The notes beneath the pieces were generated by a model. The model saw nothing but the letters and a program-made list of their open reading frames with translations, ran no database searches and was not told the origin of the DNA. Position numbers and translations under genes: made by a program. DNA of 20,298 bases. It comes from JAIOTH01 sp964486685 (GTDB lineage: Bacteria > Patescibacteriota > Patescibacteriia > UBA1558 > S5-K13). Location of the stretch: NCBI GenBank assembly GCA_964486685.1, contig CAZAOE010000019.1, positions 1-20,298 on the forward strand, in the 5' to 3' direction. Positions 1-6,755 of this stretch are shown piece after piece. Within the stretch, counting starts at the first letter, position 1; every line of letters begins with the position of its first letter.

Positions 1-118
1 TATTTTTGCTATTAACTAAATAATATATTATTAAAATAAGTTAAGCTAAGTTTAGGATTTGTATTTATTCATTCTTCAACAAATAATACTTATTTTATTT
101 TAGATAAAAAATTATAAA

Positions 119-172
119 GGTGGAAAATGCTATTTTATAGTTTAGATAATGATAAAAGTATATTTATCCACC
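119..172. repeat. Imperfect inverted repeat downstream of the beta-CASP nuclease gene
   Basis: The arms GGTGGA (119-124) and TCCACC (167-172) pair perfectly, and the AT-rich bases inside them pair partly with a one-base offset. It lies just past the 3' end of the minus-strand nuclease gene. There is no clear U-tract on either strand, so I do not call it an intrinsic terminator. It could be a transcript-end hairpin or a mobile-repeat remnant. Nothing else is visible in bases 1-193. Confidence 0.4.
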
Positions 173-193
173 ACAGGTTATATTGTAGAGCCG

Positions 194-1531
194 CTAAATA
201 GAATATTTTTTTCCATATTCAGGAATAATGGTTTCAATTTGCTGAATATCTTTAGCTAAAGCTCGGTTTTCTTGGGTCTCGCCATGCATAATAAATACTT
301 TATTTAAGCCCTTAATTTGCTGGAGCCAGTTTAGTAATTGATTATGGTCAGCATGAGCAGAATAAGAACTAATTTGTGATATTTGGCAATTAACATCAAT
401 TATTTGATTATTAATAATAACGGTTTTAGCTCCTTCAATTAATTCCCGACCCAAGGTTCCTTGGGCCTGAAAAGACATTATTAAAACATGATTTTTGGGA
501 TTATTTAAATAACGTTTTAAATGATGGGGTATTCTACCACCAGTGCACATACCACTACTGGACAAAATTATTTTAGGTGGGACGCTGGTATTTATTTTTA
601 TTGATTGGTCTCTGGTTTTAGTAAATCTTAAATTAGGAAAATCAAAAATATCATCACCAGAATTTATTAGACCGCGAGCTTTTTTATCATATAGATTTTT
701 ATATTTTCTATATATTTTAGTTGCATTTATGGCTAAGGGGCTATCAAAAAATATCGGCAGTTGAGGTATAATTTTATTTTCAACTGAATAATTAAGTTCA
801 TATAATACTTCTTGAGACCTTTCTAAAGCAAAGACCGGTAATATTAATGTACTTTTATTTTGAATTGTTCTGAATATACTATCTTTTAATAATTCTTTGC
901 CAATCTCTTTTGGTTCATGCAGGCGTCCACCATAAGTTGATTCAATAAAAAGGATATCGGCTTCATCTATAAATTCAGGGTCTTTAATAATTGGAGCTGG
1001 TGGATTTCCTAAATCACCAGAAAAGACCAATTTTTTAAAAGTATCTAAATATTTAATCCAAACCTCAAAAATTCCGGAACCTAAAATATGTCCAGCATCT
1101 CTGATTCTAATTTTAATTTCCGGATTAATTTGCTTTTCCTGCTTATATTCTAAAGGATGGAAGGATTTAATAACTTTTTCAACATCTTTGTCTGTGTATT
1201 CTTTGTTTTGATTTTCTTTTTGATTTATTTTAACAAAATCTAAAAGAATAATTTGAGTTAAGTCCTTTGTGGCTTCAGTCGCATATATTTTTCCAGAAAA
1301 GCCCTGTTGAAATAATTTTAATAAACGCCCGCAGTGGTCAATGTGGGCGTGAGTTAATAAAACAAAATCAATTTTTTTGGCATTAAAATTAAAATTAGAA
1401 AAATTTTTATCTTTAGAATTTTGGAAGCCCTGAAATAATCCACAATCAACTAAAAATTTAGTGTTTTTAGTTTCTATAAATGTGCAGGCGCCAGTAACTT
1501 CTTGACAGGCGCCATGGAAAGAAATTTGCAT
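194..1531 (-). CDS. Beta-CASP metallo-beta-lactamase RNA nuclease (YSH1/CPSF-like)
   Basis: This 445-residue protein has the full layout of a metallo-beta-lactamase fold with a beta-CASP insert. The metal-binding HAHIDH motif is at residues 61-66, followed by a RDAGHILGSG segment and the FSGDLG segment. The late motifs SSGMCTGGR and SYSAHADH come next, then MHGE near the C-terminus. Proteins of this type cut or trim RNA in the cytoplasm with two zinc ions; a processing or decay role here is inferred from the family. The gene follows RuBisCO by 48 bp on the same strand and may be co-transcribed. No Shine-Dalgarno is visible before the ATG; the leader is a run of AAAGTT-like simple repeats. The length is normal and no active-site residue appears lost. 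It resembles the stand-alone bacterial/archaeal form (about 440-470 residues), not RNase J, which is longer. Confidence 0.9.
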   Translation of the reverse strand: MQISFHGACQEVTGACTFIETKNTKFLVDCGLFQGFQNSKDKNFSNFNFNAKKIDFVLLTHAHIDHCGRLLKLFQQGFSGKIYATEATKDLTQIILLDFVKINQKENQNKEYTDKDVEKVIKSFHPLEYKQEKQINPEIKIRIRDAGHILGSGIFEVWIKYLDTFKKLVFSGDLGNPPAPIIKDPEFIDEADILFIESTYGGRLHEPKEIGKELLKDSIFRTIQNKSTLILPVFALERSQEVLYELNYSVENKIIPQLPIFFDSPLAINATKIYRKYKNLYDKKARGLINSGDDIFDFPNLRFTKTRDQSIKINTSVPPKIILSSSGMCTGGRIPHHLKRYLNNPKNHVLIMSFQAQGTLGRELIEGAKTVIINNQIIDVNCQISQISSYSAHADHNQLLNWLQQIKGLNKVFIMHGETQENRALAKDIQQIETIIPEYGKKYSI

Positions 1532-1579
1532 TTTAGTTAAAAGTTTAAAAGTTAAAAGTTGAAAGTTGTGGGTTATTTT

Positions 1580-2833
1580 TTATTTCCAATATTTTTTGGC
1601 TTGGTAAAATTCAGTAAAATATTCTTTTGGTTTATCTTTAGCTTGAGGATTAATAGCCAGTTCTACTGCTTGCCAACAAGCCCGAGCTCCAGCAATAGAG
1701 CCCTGAGGGTGGCCATGTAGTCCTCCACCGAAATTAATAATTAAATCATTACCTAAAATTTTAATCATTTTAGCTATTAATCCTGGATGAAGACCGCCAG
1801 AAGCAATTGGTAAAGTTGGTTTTATTTTACCCCAATTTTCTCTTAAAACCCTATTAATACCGATATCTTCTTTTAAGCTTAGATTAATATCTATTACTTC
1901 TTCCTTGGTTCCGTCCATTTTACCAACTACAGTTCCAGTATGTAATTGGTCTATACCAGCTAAGCGTGCTAATTTAGCTAAAACCAACATACTCATTCCA
2001 TGTTTAGGATCACGAGAAAACATTGAATGTCCGGCGCGATGGCCGTGAATTATCATTCCCAAGTCCAATTTTCTTAAAACTTGGACGTTGTCCAAGCCAA
2101 CAGAAACTAAATCCACCATTACACATTTGCCTCCATGTTTTTTAACAAATTTGGCTCTACGTAACATAGTATCCATGGGAGAGGTGATATTGAAAACATG
2201 TATTTTTTTACATCCAGTTTCGTGTTCAGCTTTTCTTTTCATTTTCATTACTTCTTTAACTCGGTCGGCAAATTTATTAAAAGTCATGCTAGTTAAATTT
2301 TCATCATCTTTCACCACATCAATACCATTGGTCCAAATATCATAGGCTAATTTTGCATGTTGTTTTGCTGTCAAACCTACTTTGGGTTTAATAATTGAAC
2401 CAATTAGAGGTCTATTTTTAATCCCAATAATTTTTCGCACTCCGCTGATTCCAAATTTGGGCCCTTGAAAAGAATTAATATATTTAGTTGATAAACTTAA
2501 ATCTTCTAGTCTTAATTTATCAACCGTTCTCATGGAAAAGATATTGCCGGCCAAAGCTGATAATAATTGGGGAATATTTCCTAATTCAAAGTCGTCTAGG
2601 GGATAAGCAATTTTGACAATTTTGGTCTTTTTATTTATATAAAAAATTTGCGGAGCTAACTTATCAAAGGTCTTTTGATTTAAGGTTGTCAATTTTGTCC
2701 AACTACCAATAGATGATTCTTTGGCTACTTCAATGGCAGCGTTTTTTAAACCCAATTTAGATTCAATCCGATAAGTAGCAATGATATCATCTTTATTGGG
2801 TTTATATTTTAGATTGACGAATGATGTTTTCAT
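1580..2833 (-). CDS. rbcL: Form III ribulose-bisphosphate carboxylase, large subunit
   Basis: RuBisCO carboxylates ribulose-1,5-bisphosphate to two 3-phosphoglycerates. In archaea and CPR bacteria, form III enzymes do this for AMP/nucleoside breakdown rather than a Calvin cycle. The 417-residue protein keeps the catalytic set (spinach number in brackets): E39 (60), N97 (123), K149 (175), K151 (177), the carbamylated K175 (201) with D177 and E178, H265/R266 (294/295), H298 (327), K305 (334) and S345 (379). The N-terminal ESSIG segment, GTVVGKMDG loop 6 and GGGLHGHP motif resemble the Methanocaldococcus jannaschii form III enzyme as I remember it. Two oddities: the residue equivalent to Thr65 is Ser44, and the stretch after loop 6 is shorter. 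There is no small subunit. The upstream spacer is made of TTAGGTT-like repeats. The isomerase that would supply its substrate is at 8725-9654. Confidence 0.95.
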   Translation of the reverse strand: MKTSFVNLKYKPNKDDIIATYRIESKLGLKNAAIEVAKESSIGSWTKLTTLNQKTFDKLAPQIFYINKKTKIVKIAYPLDDFELGNIPQLLSALAGNIFSMRTVDKLRLEDLSLSTKYINSFQGPKFGISGVRKIIGIKNRPLIGSIIKPKVGLTAKQHAKLAYDIWTNGIDVVKDDENLTSMTFNKFADRVKEVMKMKRKAEHETGCKKIHVFNITSPMDTMLRRAKFVKKHGGKCVMVDLVSVGLDNVQVLRKLDLGMIIHGHRAGHSMFSRDPKHGMSMLVLAKLARLAGIDQLHTGTVVGKMDGTKEEVIDINLSLKEDIGINRVLRENWGKIKPTLPIASGGLHPGLIAKMIKILGNDLIINFGGGLHGHPQGSIAGARACWQAVELAINPQAKDKPKEYFTEFYQAKKYWK

Positions 2834-2892
2834 AAAATTAGGTTTTAGGTATTAGCTTATTAGGTTGTAGGTTTAAAATTTAAAGTTAAAAA

Positions 2893-3336
2893 TTATTTTT
2901 TAATACTCAATCTCTCAATTTCATATTTATCTACTTCATCTCCCCATTTATTAATGCATCTATAAAATTTTTCAAACCACTCTTCTTCGCTCATTTTTTT
3001 AATTTCATTTTTAGAATATTTACGAAAAAAATCACGCTTGCCCAAGCGATGAATAAGTTCATCCCAAAAAGTTTTATCATCATATTCTTCATGAAGTTGA
3101 TCAACATCGGTTTTTTCTTCAAAAAATCTCGTTGGATAAAATTTGCCATTATTAACATCTTCATCATCAACATATTTTTCAAAACCAAATTTTTTGGCGT
3201 ATGAAAAAATATAATTTAACATATCTTCATATTTTTTAATCCGATCATCTGTGCGATGAGCATTTGTCATCCATTCACCAAGATAGATAAGTTTTAATAA
3301 ATTTTTAAATTGTTGTTTAGTAAATTCAATTTGCAT
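2893..3336 (-). CDS. Hypothetical acidic/helical protein, 147 aa
   Basis: I do not recognise a named family. The protein is soluble-looking, charged and probably all-helical. Notable segments are YLGEWMTNA near residue 20, an aromatic/acidic centre (EEYDDKTFWDELIHRLGKRDFF) and an EEWFEKFYR helix close to the end. The pattern looks like a conserved single-domain protein rather than a spurious ORF, because hydrophobic spacing is regular and no opposing frame is comparable. Its ATG lies inside the end of a 24-codon leader ORF (3326-3400) that copies the sppA N-terminus, so translation could be coupled to that leader. No Shine-Dalgarno is visible. It is the last gene of the accessory stretch before RuBisCO. 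Confidence 0.65.
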   Translation of the reverse strand: MQIEFTKQQFKNLLKLIYLGEWMTNAHRTDDRIKKYEDMLNYIFSYAKKFGFEKYVDDEDVNNGKFYPTRFFEEKTDVDQLHEEYDDKTFWDELIHRLGKRDFFRKYSKNEIKKMSEEEWFEKFYRCINKWGDEVDKYEIERLSIKK

Positions 3337-3400
3337 ATATTTTTTTAAAATTAAATCTTATTTTTAATATTTTTGCAAAAGTTGGGAAAAGTTTAGACAT
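3326..3400 (-). CDS. 24-aa leader ORF duplicating the SppA N-terminus
   Basis: The ORF starts MSKLFPTFAKILKIRF and ends in TGA 11 nt inside the next gene. It matches the first 21 codons of the sppA-like gene except for two synonymous and two amino-acid changes (G9A, S17N), then diverges. It lacks the hydrophobic anchor that follows in sppA. It may be a translated leader coupled to the 147-residue gene, or simply a relic of a partial gene duplication. The sequence cannot tell these apart. Confidence 0.3.
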   Translation of the reverse strand: MSKLFPTFAKILKIRFNFKKIYAN

Positions 3401-3412
3401 AAATTTATTTTT
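3339..3412 (-). repeat. Copy A of the sppA 5'-end repeat
   Basis: Bases 3339-3400 align without gaps to 6151-6212 (start of the sppA-like gene) with 58 of 62 identities. Bases 3366-3412 align to copy B at 5239-5285 with 45 of 47 identities. All three copies are in the same orientation. Copies A and B bracket the AbiE genes and the plus-strand RNA. Confidence 0.9.
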
Positions 3413-3418
3413 TATTTT

Positions 3419-3567
3419 ATCCCCACACCTAATTATTTTTTAAATCCCTCACCTTTCCACTTTTTAAAAGTTAAAAGGTGAGTGGATAAATTAGGTTTAA
3501 TTTTCTAATTTTAAAATATCCCTTATAAAACCCTACCCAAAAATAATTTTGAATTAGGCGTGGGGAT
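3419..3567. repeat. MITE-like element with terminal inverted repeats, copy 1
   Basis: This is a 149-bp non-coding element. Its ends are inverted copies of ATCCCCACACCTAATT (16 bp, one mismatch). Inside is a second nested hairpin: CTCACCTTT near 3449 pairs with AAAGGTGAG near 3474, with a further ACTTTT/AAAAGT pairing within it. The same terminal sequence begins the element at 13083-13180. It contains no ORF, so any movement would need a transposase supplied elsewhere. It fills most of the gap between the AbiEii gene and repeat copy A. Confidence 0.7.
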
Positions 3568-3605
3568 GTATTTAATATATTGATTTAGCTATTTCTTTTA
3601 TTATT

Positions 3606-4334
3606 CTAATAATTAGAAGATAAACTCTCTATACGAGCTTTTAATAAAAAAATGGTTTCTGATTTTAACTTAGCCCGAGCCCAGTCTTTTTGCGATTCGG
3701 TTAATGATTCTCCTAAACCGACCAATAAATTACGATCTTTTATTTTTTTTATTTGCTTAATGCATTTTTGCAAAGCCTCTTTAAACGAAACGCCTGATCG
3801 CTTTTCCACGATTTCTTTGTTAATCGACCAATTATTTTTTAAGAAATACCAGACATCATAAATATCCCGGCTGGTCTTGCCGACTCGTTCTAACATGGCC
3901 ATTAATTTATGAGCAAACATATCTTCCTGAACCATAACCAACATAGAAATTCCCAATAATGTCTTTACTTCAAACTTTGAACCGAAATCTCGTTTATTAA
4001 CCTCAATCTTGATATTTTGTGATTTAATGTCATGGGAGATAACATTTAATAAATTAAACTTTTTAATTTTGGAATCAATCACTTTACCATAACTCCCAGC
4101 TATCTTTTGAATTTTTTTAAATACCATCTCTTCCTCGCTATCATCCAACCCCTCGACTTCGCTCGGGACAAGCAAATCAAAATCCAAATCAAAAGAATCT
4201 CTATTCAAACCATAGAATAAATGAGCTGCCGTTCCGCCTTTAAAGCCTAAATAAGGCGCAATAGAAGTATCAAAATAGATATCTTTTAAAATCTGCAACA
4301 AGATATTTTTATGTTTAGCATAATCAACGGTCAT
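3606..4334 (-). CDS. abiEii: AbiEii/AbiGii-type nucleotidyltransferase toxin
   Basis: This is the toxin half of a type IV toxin-antitoxin (abortive infection) pair. Family members are DNA-polymerase-beta-like nucleotidyltransferases; characterised relatives act on nucleotides or tRNA. Visible motifs are FKGGTAAHL at residues 31-39, the catalytic SFDLDFD acidic motif at 47-53, and motif AHKLMAMLER plus RDIYDVWYFL at about 141-165. The length of 242 residues is near normal. The gene overlaps the stop codon of abiEi by 4 nt (ATGA), as is usual for this pair. Directly after the catalytic acids, residues 56-63 (VPSEVEGL) come from a GC-rich element that looks inserted in frame. Whether the toxin tolerates it is unknown. 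Confidence 0.88.
   Translation of the reverse strand: MTVDYAKHKNILLQILKDIYFDTSIAPYLGFKGGTAAHLFYGLNRDSFDLDFDLLVPSEVEGLDDSEEEMVFKKIQKIAGSYGKVIDSKIKKFNLLNVISHDIKSQNIKIEVNKRDFGSKFEVKTLLGISMLVMVQEDMFAHKLMAMLERVGKTSRDIYDVWYFLKNNWSINKEIVEKRSGVSFKEALQKCIKQIKKIKDRNLLVGLGESLTESQKDWARAKLKSETIFLLKARIESLSSNY
4149..4172. repeat. GC-rich palindromic element inside the AbiEii gene
   Basis: This is a 24-bp island of about 65% GC in a roughly 30% GC gene. It contains CCTCGACTTCGCTCGGG, which folds as an imperfect hairpin around a CTTCGC centre. Translated on the minus strand it gives VPSEVEG. From memory, SEVEG-coding elements of this kind are dispersed repeats in several bacterial groups, both intergenic and within genes. 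No second copy is visible in this window. Confidence 0.5.
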
Positions 4335-4930
4335 AGGTTTAAATTTTTATAATTTTTATAATAATCATTAACTCTTTTCTGCATTTTTTTATTATTATAA
4401 ATCGGCAAAATCTGAAAAACTTTGTCCCAATCCAAAACATTTAAATTATCAAAATGATAATCCTGACTAATATAGATTCTATCCAAAAAAGCTCTCTCTT
4501 TAGTGGCCACGGCTACACCGTTTTGATGTTCAATGCCGGTAATATTGCTCAAAACATAATCCTTCATGCGGATAAAAGATATTTTTTGCCCATCCACTTC
4601 AATTTCTCTGGTAAGATACGAAGCGACAAAAATAGTTTGATATTTTTGAAAATTTATTCCAACCCGCGTTAAAACTGTCTCAAAACTTATATAAGAAGGG
4701 GTATAAATTTTAGTAGCTAATTCAAAACGATCATAGTTTTTATCTTTAGCATAAAATCCTCGACGTAATCTGATCAATTTTCCGACCCTTGCATATCTTT
4801 TTAATCGATCAGTTACAATCAAATTATCGTTTTCATTCCATAACAAAGCAACATCTTTAATAGAAAAGATGGTTTTTGAGGATCTCAATAAAACCTCTAA
4901 ATATTCGCCTTTTGTTGGTTTTTTATCCAT
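4331..4930 (-). CDS. abiEi: AbiEi-type antitoxin / autorepressor
   Basis: This 199-residue protein is the antitoxin partner of AbiEii. The N-terminal 60 or so residues form a winged helix (segments IFSIKDVALLW and RLKRYARVGKLIRLRRGFYA), and the rest matches the AbiEi C-terminal domain (SYISFETVL, ATKERAFLDRIY). In characterised systems AbiEi neutralises the toxin without binding it, and represses its own promoter through inverted repeats. Here a good promoter and an 11-bp inverted repeat lie just upstream, consistent with that. The ATG gives the full winged helix. The stop codon overlaps the toxin start. Confidence 0.88.
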   Translation of the reverse strand: MDKKPTKGEYLEVLLRSSKTIFSIKDVALLWNENDNLIVTDRLKRYARVGKLIRLRRGFYAKDKNYDRFELATKIYTPSYISFETVLTRVGINFQKYQTIFVASYLTREIEVDGQKISFIRMKDYVLSNITGIEHQNGVAVATKERAFLDRIYISQDYHFDNLNVLDWDKVFQILPIYNNKKMQKRVNDYYKNYKNLNL

Positions 4931-4936
4931 ATATTC

Positions 4937-4998
4937 ACTGAATAGGGTTTTAAAATCCCTTTCCAGTTAAATTATAGCAAAATTAAATAAAAAATCAA
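4937..4998 (-). promoter_or_regulatory. abiE promoter with candidate AbiEi operator
   Basis: The -10 is a perfect TATAAT (4971-4976) preceded by TGC (extended -10). A TTGATT -35 lies at 4993-4998 with a 16-bp spacer. Between the -10 and the ATG lies an inverted repeat, 4937-4947 against 4957-4967, arms ACTGAATAGGG and CCCTTTCCAGT, with 9 of 11 pairs and a 9-nt spacer. Its position just downstream of the -10 suits a repressor site. The link to AbiEi comes from family knowledge. Confidence 0.65.
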
Positions 4999-5058
4999 GA
5001 TTACTTTTTTGGGTTAATTTTATTATTTTTTATTAAATTTTGATTTGTGGATAACTTA

Positions 5059-5087
5059 TTGTTTTTTTTATTAAAATATGCTACATT
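5059..5087 (+). promoter_or_regulatory. Plus-strand promoter for the orphan RNA
   Basis: The -35 is TTGTTT (5059-5064). After a 17-bp spacer comes an extended -10, TGC followed by TACATT (5082-5087). Transcription would begin near 5094. This is the only plus-strand promoter in the window with a matching downstream terminator. Confidence 0.5.
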
Positions 5088-5093
5088 AATAGT

Positions 5094-5191
5094 ACAAAAA
5101 CCTGTATCTTGAACTGTCACCGGATGGTGGCGTGGCTAGGACATCTAGCATAGAGACATGGTTGGAAAAGTCCCTTTTAGGGTCTTTTTTT
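5094..5191 (+). ncRNA. Orphan structured small RNA (three-way junction) with terminator
   Basis: No ORF is present, but base pairing is dense. A closing helix pairs AACCTGT (5099-5105) with ACATGGTT (5156-5163, one bulged U). It encloses a 6-bp hairpin GTCACC/GGTGGC (5116-5121/5126-5131, GGAT loop) and a 5-bp hairpin GCTAG/CTAGC (5135-5139/5145-5149). A terminator hairpin and seven Ts follow. The local GC content exceeds the flanks. The opposite strand has no T-run, so plus is the likely sense. I could not match it to 4.5S, RNase P, 6S, tmRNA or the common riboswitches. No plus-strand gene follows, so a trans-acting RNA is more likely than a riboswitch. It runs convergently toward the sppA gene and divergently from abiE. 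Confidence 0.6.
5169..5191 (+). terminator. Intrinsic terminator of the orphan RNA
   Basis: The hairpin AGTCCCT/AGGGTCT (one T-T mismatch, short T loop) is followed by seven Ts at 5185-5191 on the plus strand. Confidence 0.65.
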
Positions 5192-5234
5192 GTTATTTAA
5201 AATGCCACTCGTCCTCTATATGTTTTTTTATTTT

Positions 5235-5285
5235 TTAAAATATTTTTGCAAAAATAGGGAAAAGTTTAGACATAAATTTATTTTT
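5235..5285 (-). repeat. Copy B of the sppA 5'-end repeat
   Basis: Bases 5239-5285 match copy A (3366-3412) at 45 of 47 positions. The minus-strand reading frame again starts MSKLFPIFAKIF but stops after 12 codons (TAA at 5235-5237). The centre TATTTTTGCAAAAATA is a perfect 16-bp palindrome. It lies just past the 3' end of the full-length sppA-like gene. Confidence 0.85.
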
Positions 5286-5309
5286 GATACTTCGTTTAAT
5301 TTTATCTAT

Positions 5310-6212
5310 TTACCAACAAATGCCAACATCTTCTCCCAATAGCTCTTCTAAGTATTCTATAACTTCATATTCTCCACCAAGTTTATCTATTAAACCATTA
5401 TCTAAAGCCATTTGACCAAGCATGGATGAGCCATCCGCTAATTTTTCTACCTCACTAATTTCCAGATCACGATTAATGGCTACTTCGGAAATAAACATTT
5501 CATGTAATAAATCAACATCTCTTTGCAATAACTGTTTTTCTTCCCAAGTTAATTGTTTATCCGGATCACCACTATCTTTAAATTTTCCAGCAGAAATCTG
5601 TTGATAAGTTATTCCTTCTGTATTATTTTGTTTAGAATAATCCAAATAAGACATAGTAACTCCAATACTTCCTACATTAGAAGTTGTATTAGCAAAAATA
5701 ATATCAGCACCAGTGGCTGCCCAATATGCTGCTGATAATCCATATTCTCTGATTATAGCCACTGTTGGTTTTTTAGCGCGTTTTAAAGCATCAGCCACTT
5801 CTTTAGCTGCGGTTGGTTCTCCTCCCCAAGAATCTATTTCTAAAATTATAGCTTTCATATCAGGATCATTTTCTACTTTATTAATATTATAAACAATATC
5901 TTCCGAAGCTGTAGCCGTATAACAATTAGAATCTTCTTCTACTGATGTATCAACATATGTATATAAATCACCGTTTAACGTAAGTCCAGCTATATTATCT
6001 TCTATAGCGCAATAAGTATCTTCATCAAATTCCTCTTCATAATAATCATCTGAATAAAAATCGTACTCATCTCCAAGTTGATATGATATTTCATCTTTAA
6101 CTATAATAAGTGCCGCTAAAATAATCATTATAATAGCTAATTTTTTTAAGATTTTTTTAAAACTAAATCTGATTTTTAATATTTTTCCAAAAGTAGGGAA
6201 AAGTTTAGACAT
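5310..6212 (-). CDS. sppA: SppA-like membrane-anchored serine protease (S49)
   Basis: The protein is a 300-residue S49 family member. SppA-type enzymes degrade cleaved signal peptides and membrane protein fragments, with the active site outside the cytoplasmic membrane. A positively charged N-terminus (1-24) leads into one membrane segment (about 25-38). A highly acidic, tyrosine-rich linker follows (47-66). The protease domain spans about 75-290, with LEIDSWGGEP at 124-133, the likely nucleophile Ser160 (GLSAAYW) and the likely general base Lys212 (AGKFKDSGDP). NVGSIGV (179-185) also fits the family. It is the short, single-domain bacterial form. It ends the run of genes from 7733 downward, 24 bp after the previous gene. 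Its first 62 bp recur twice nearby (copies A and B). Confidence 0.9.
   Translation of the reverse strand: MSKLFPTFGKILKIRFSFKKILKKLAIIMIILAALIIVKDEISYQLGDEYDFYSDDYYEEEFDEDTYCAIEDNIAGLTLNGDLYTYVDTSVEEDSNCYTATASEDIVYNINKVENDPDMKAIILEIDSWGGEPTAAKEVADALKRAKKPTVAIIREYGLSAAYWAATGADIIFANTTSNVGSIGVTMSYLDYSKQNNTEGITYQQISAGKFKDSGDPDKQLTWEEKQLLQRDVDLLHEMFISEVAINRDLEISEVEKLADGSSMLGQMALDNGLIDKLGGEYEVIEYLEELLGEDVGICW
6151..6212 (-). repeat. Copy C of the repeat, the genuine sppA 5' end
   Basis: These are codons 1-21 of the sppA-like gene. They align to 3339-3400 with 58 of 62 identities, and a shorter 3' part matches copy B. Because only this copy continues into a full protein, it is probably the source of the others. 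Confidence 0.85.
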
Positions 6213-6236
6213 AATTTTTTTTAATTATTTATGAGT

Positions 6237-6755
6237 TTATTTTATTTCAAAATTATTTCTAAAATCTAATACTGCCTTTAACGTTGTTAGTACATGCATA
6301 TTAATTAAAGAAAACAACATTATATTTACAAGTTTTTTGTCTGGTTTTCCATTATTAAGTAATTGCTCTAATATTGTTAGGGCAAGTATGCTTTGATTGC
6401 CACCAGAATTATCATCCCATGTTTCATAATATTTTTGATATGTTTCATTAAGCTCTTTTTCTGCTTGTTTGGGAAAATCAATTTTATCTTCTCCGGTTTC
6501 TGCTAAATTTGCGTGACCAAATATATAAATTTTATGCAATTCATCAAGAATTTTTTTATCAGCAGTTAATGCCTTGGAAATTATCCAGAGATTCATTTTA
6601 ACAATTTCTCTTGAAAAGTTTATTTGTTGCTTCTGGTTTATTTCCATATCTATTTTTTTAAGGTCTTTTGTAAAACTATTATAAAATTCTTTGGAAAACT
6701 TTTTACAAAATATCCAAAGCCTTTCTGCCATTTGTTGATGGTTTACTTTTTTCAT
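6237..6755 (-). CDS. Hypothetical helical protein, 172 aa
   Basis: I recognise no family. The sequence is predominantly helical, with a basic N-terminal half (ERLWIFCKKFSKEFYNSFTKDLKK) and a hydrophobic C-terminal helix (NIMLFSLINMHVLTTLKAVL). I chose the ATG at 6755 over a TTG two codons upstream. It overlaps the previous stop as ATGA, and a GGAGGT at 6764-6769 sits 8 nt ahead of it. That ribosome site lies within the 3' end of the preceding gene, so the two are probably translated together. The two partners could form a membrane-associated unit, but this is only inferred from the coupling. Confidence 0.65.
   Translation of the reverse strand: MKKVNHQQMAERLWIFCKKFSKEFYNSFTKDLKKIDMEINQKQQINFSREIVKMNLWIISKALTADKKILDELHKIYIFGHANLAETGEDKIDFPKQAEKELNETYQKYYETWDDNSGGNQSILALTILEQLLNNGKPDKKLVNIMLFSLINMHVLTTLKAVLDFRNNFEIK

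Noticed and set aside
127..201. A 24-codon plus-strand ORF after a GGTGG sequence
   Set aside because: Very short, lies inside an inverted repeat and runs into the end of a minus-strand gene. No promoter is evident.
543..764. Hydrophobic 73-codon plus-strand ORF
   Set aside because: It lies wholly inside the beta-CASP nuclease gene on the other strand. AT-rich antisense frames often look membrane-like.
1532..1579. Regulatory meaning of the AAAGTT-type simple repeats between genes
   Set aside because: Similar AT-rich simple repeats fill several spacers (also 2834-2892 and 17007-17138). There is no defined boundary or pairing to support a function.
2991..3188. A 65-codon minus-strand ORF in another frame of the 147-aa gene
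   Set aside because: It is Met/Lys/Asn-rich low-complexity translation of the wrong frame, lying within a better ORF.
5094..5191. Riboswitch interpretation of the plus-strand RNA
   Set aside because: No plus-strand gene follows, and the motif matches none of the riboswitch consensus sequences I know. An independent small RNA is the simpler reading.
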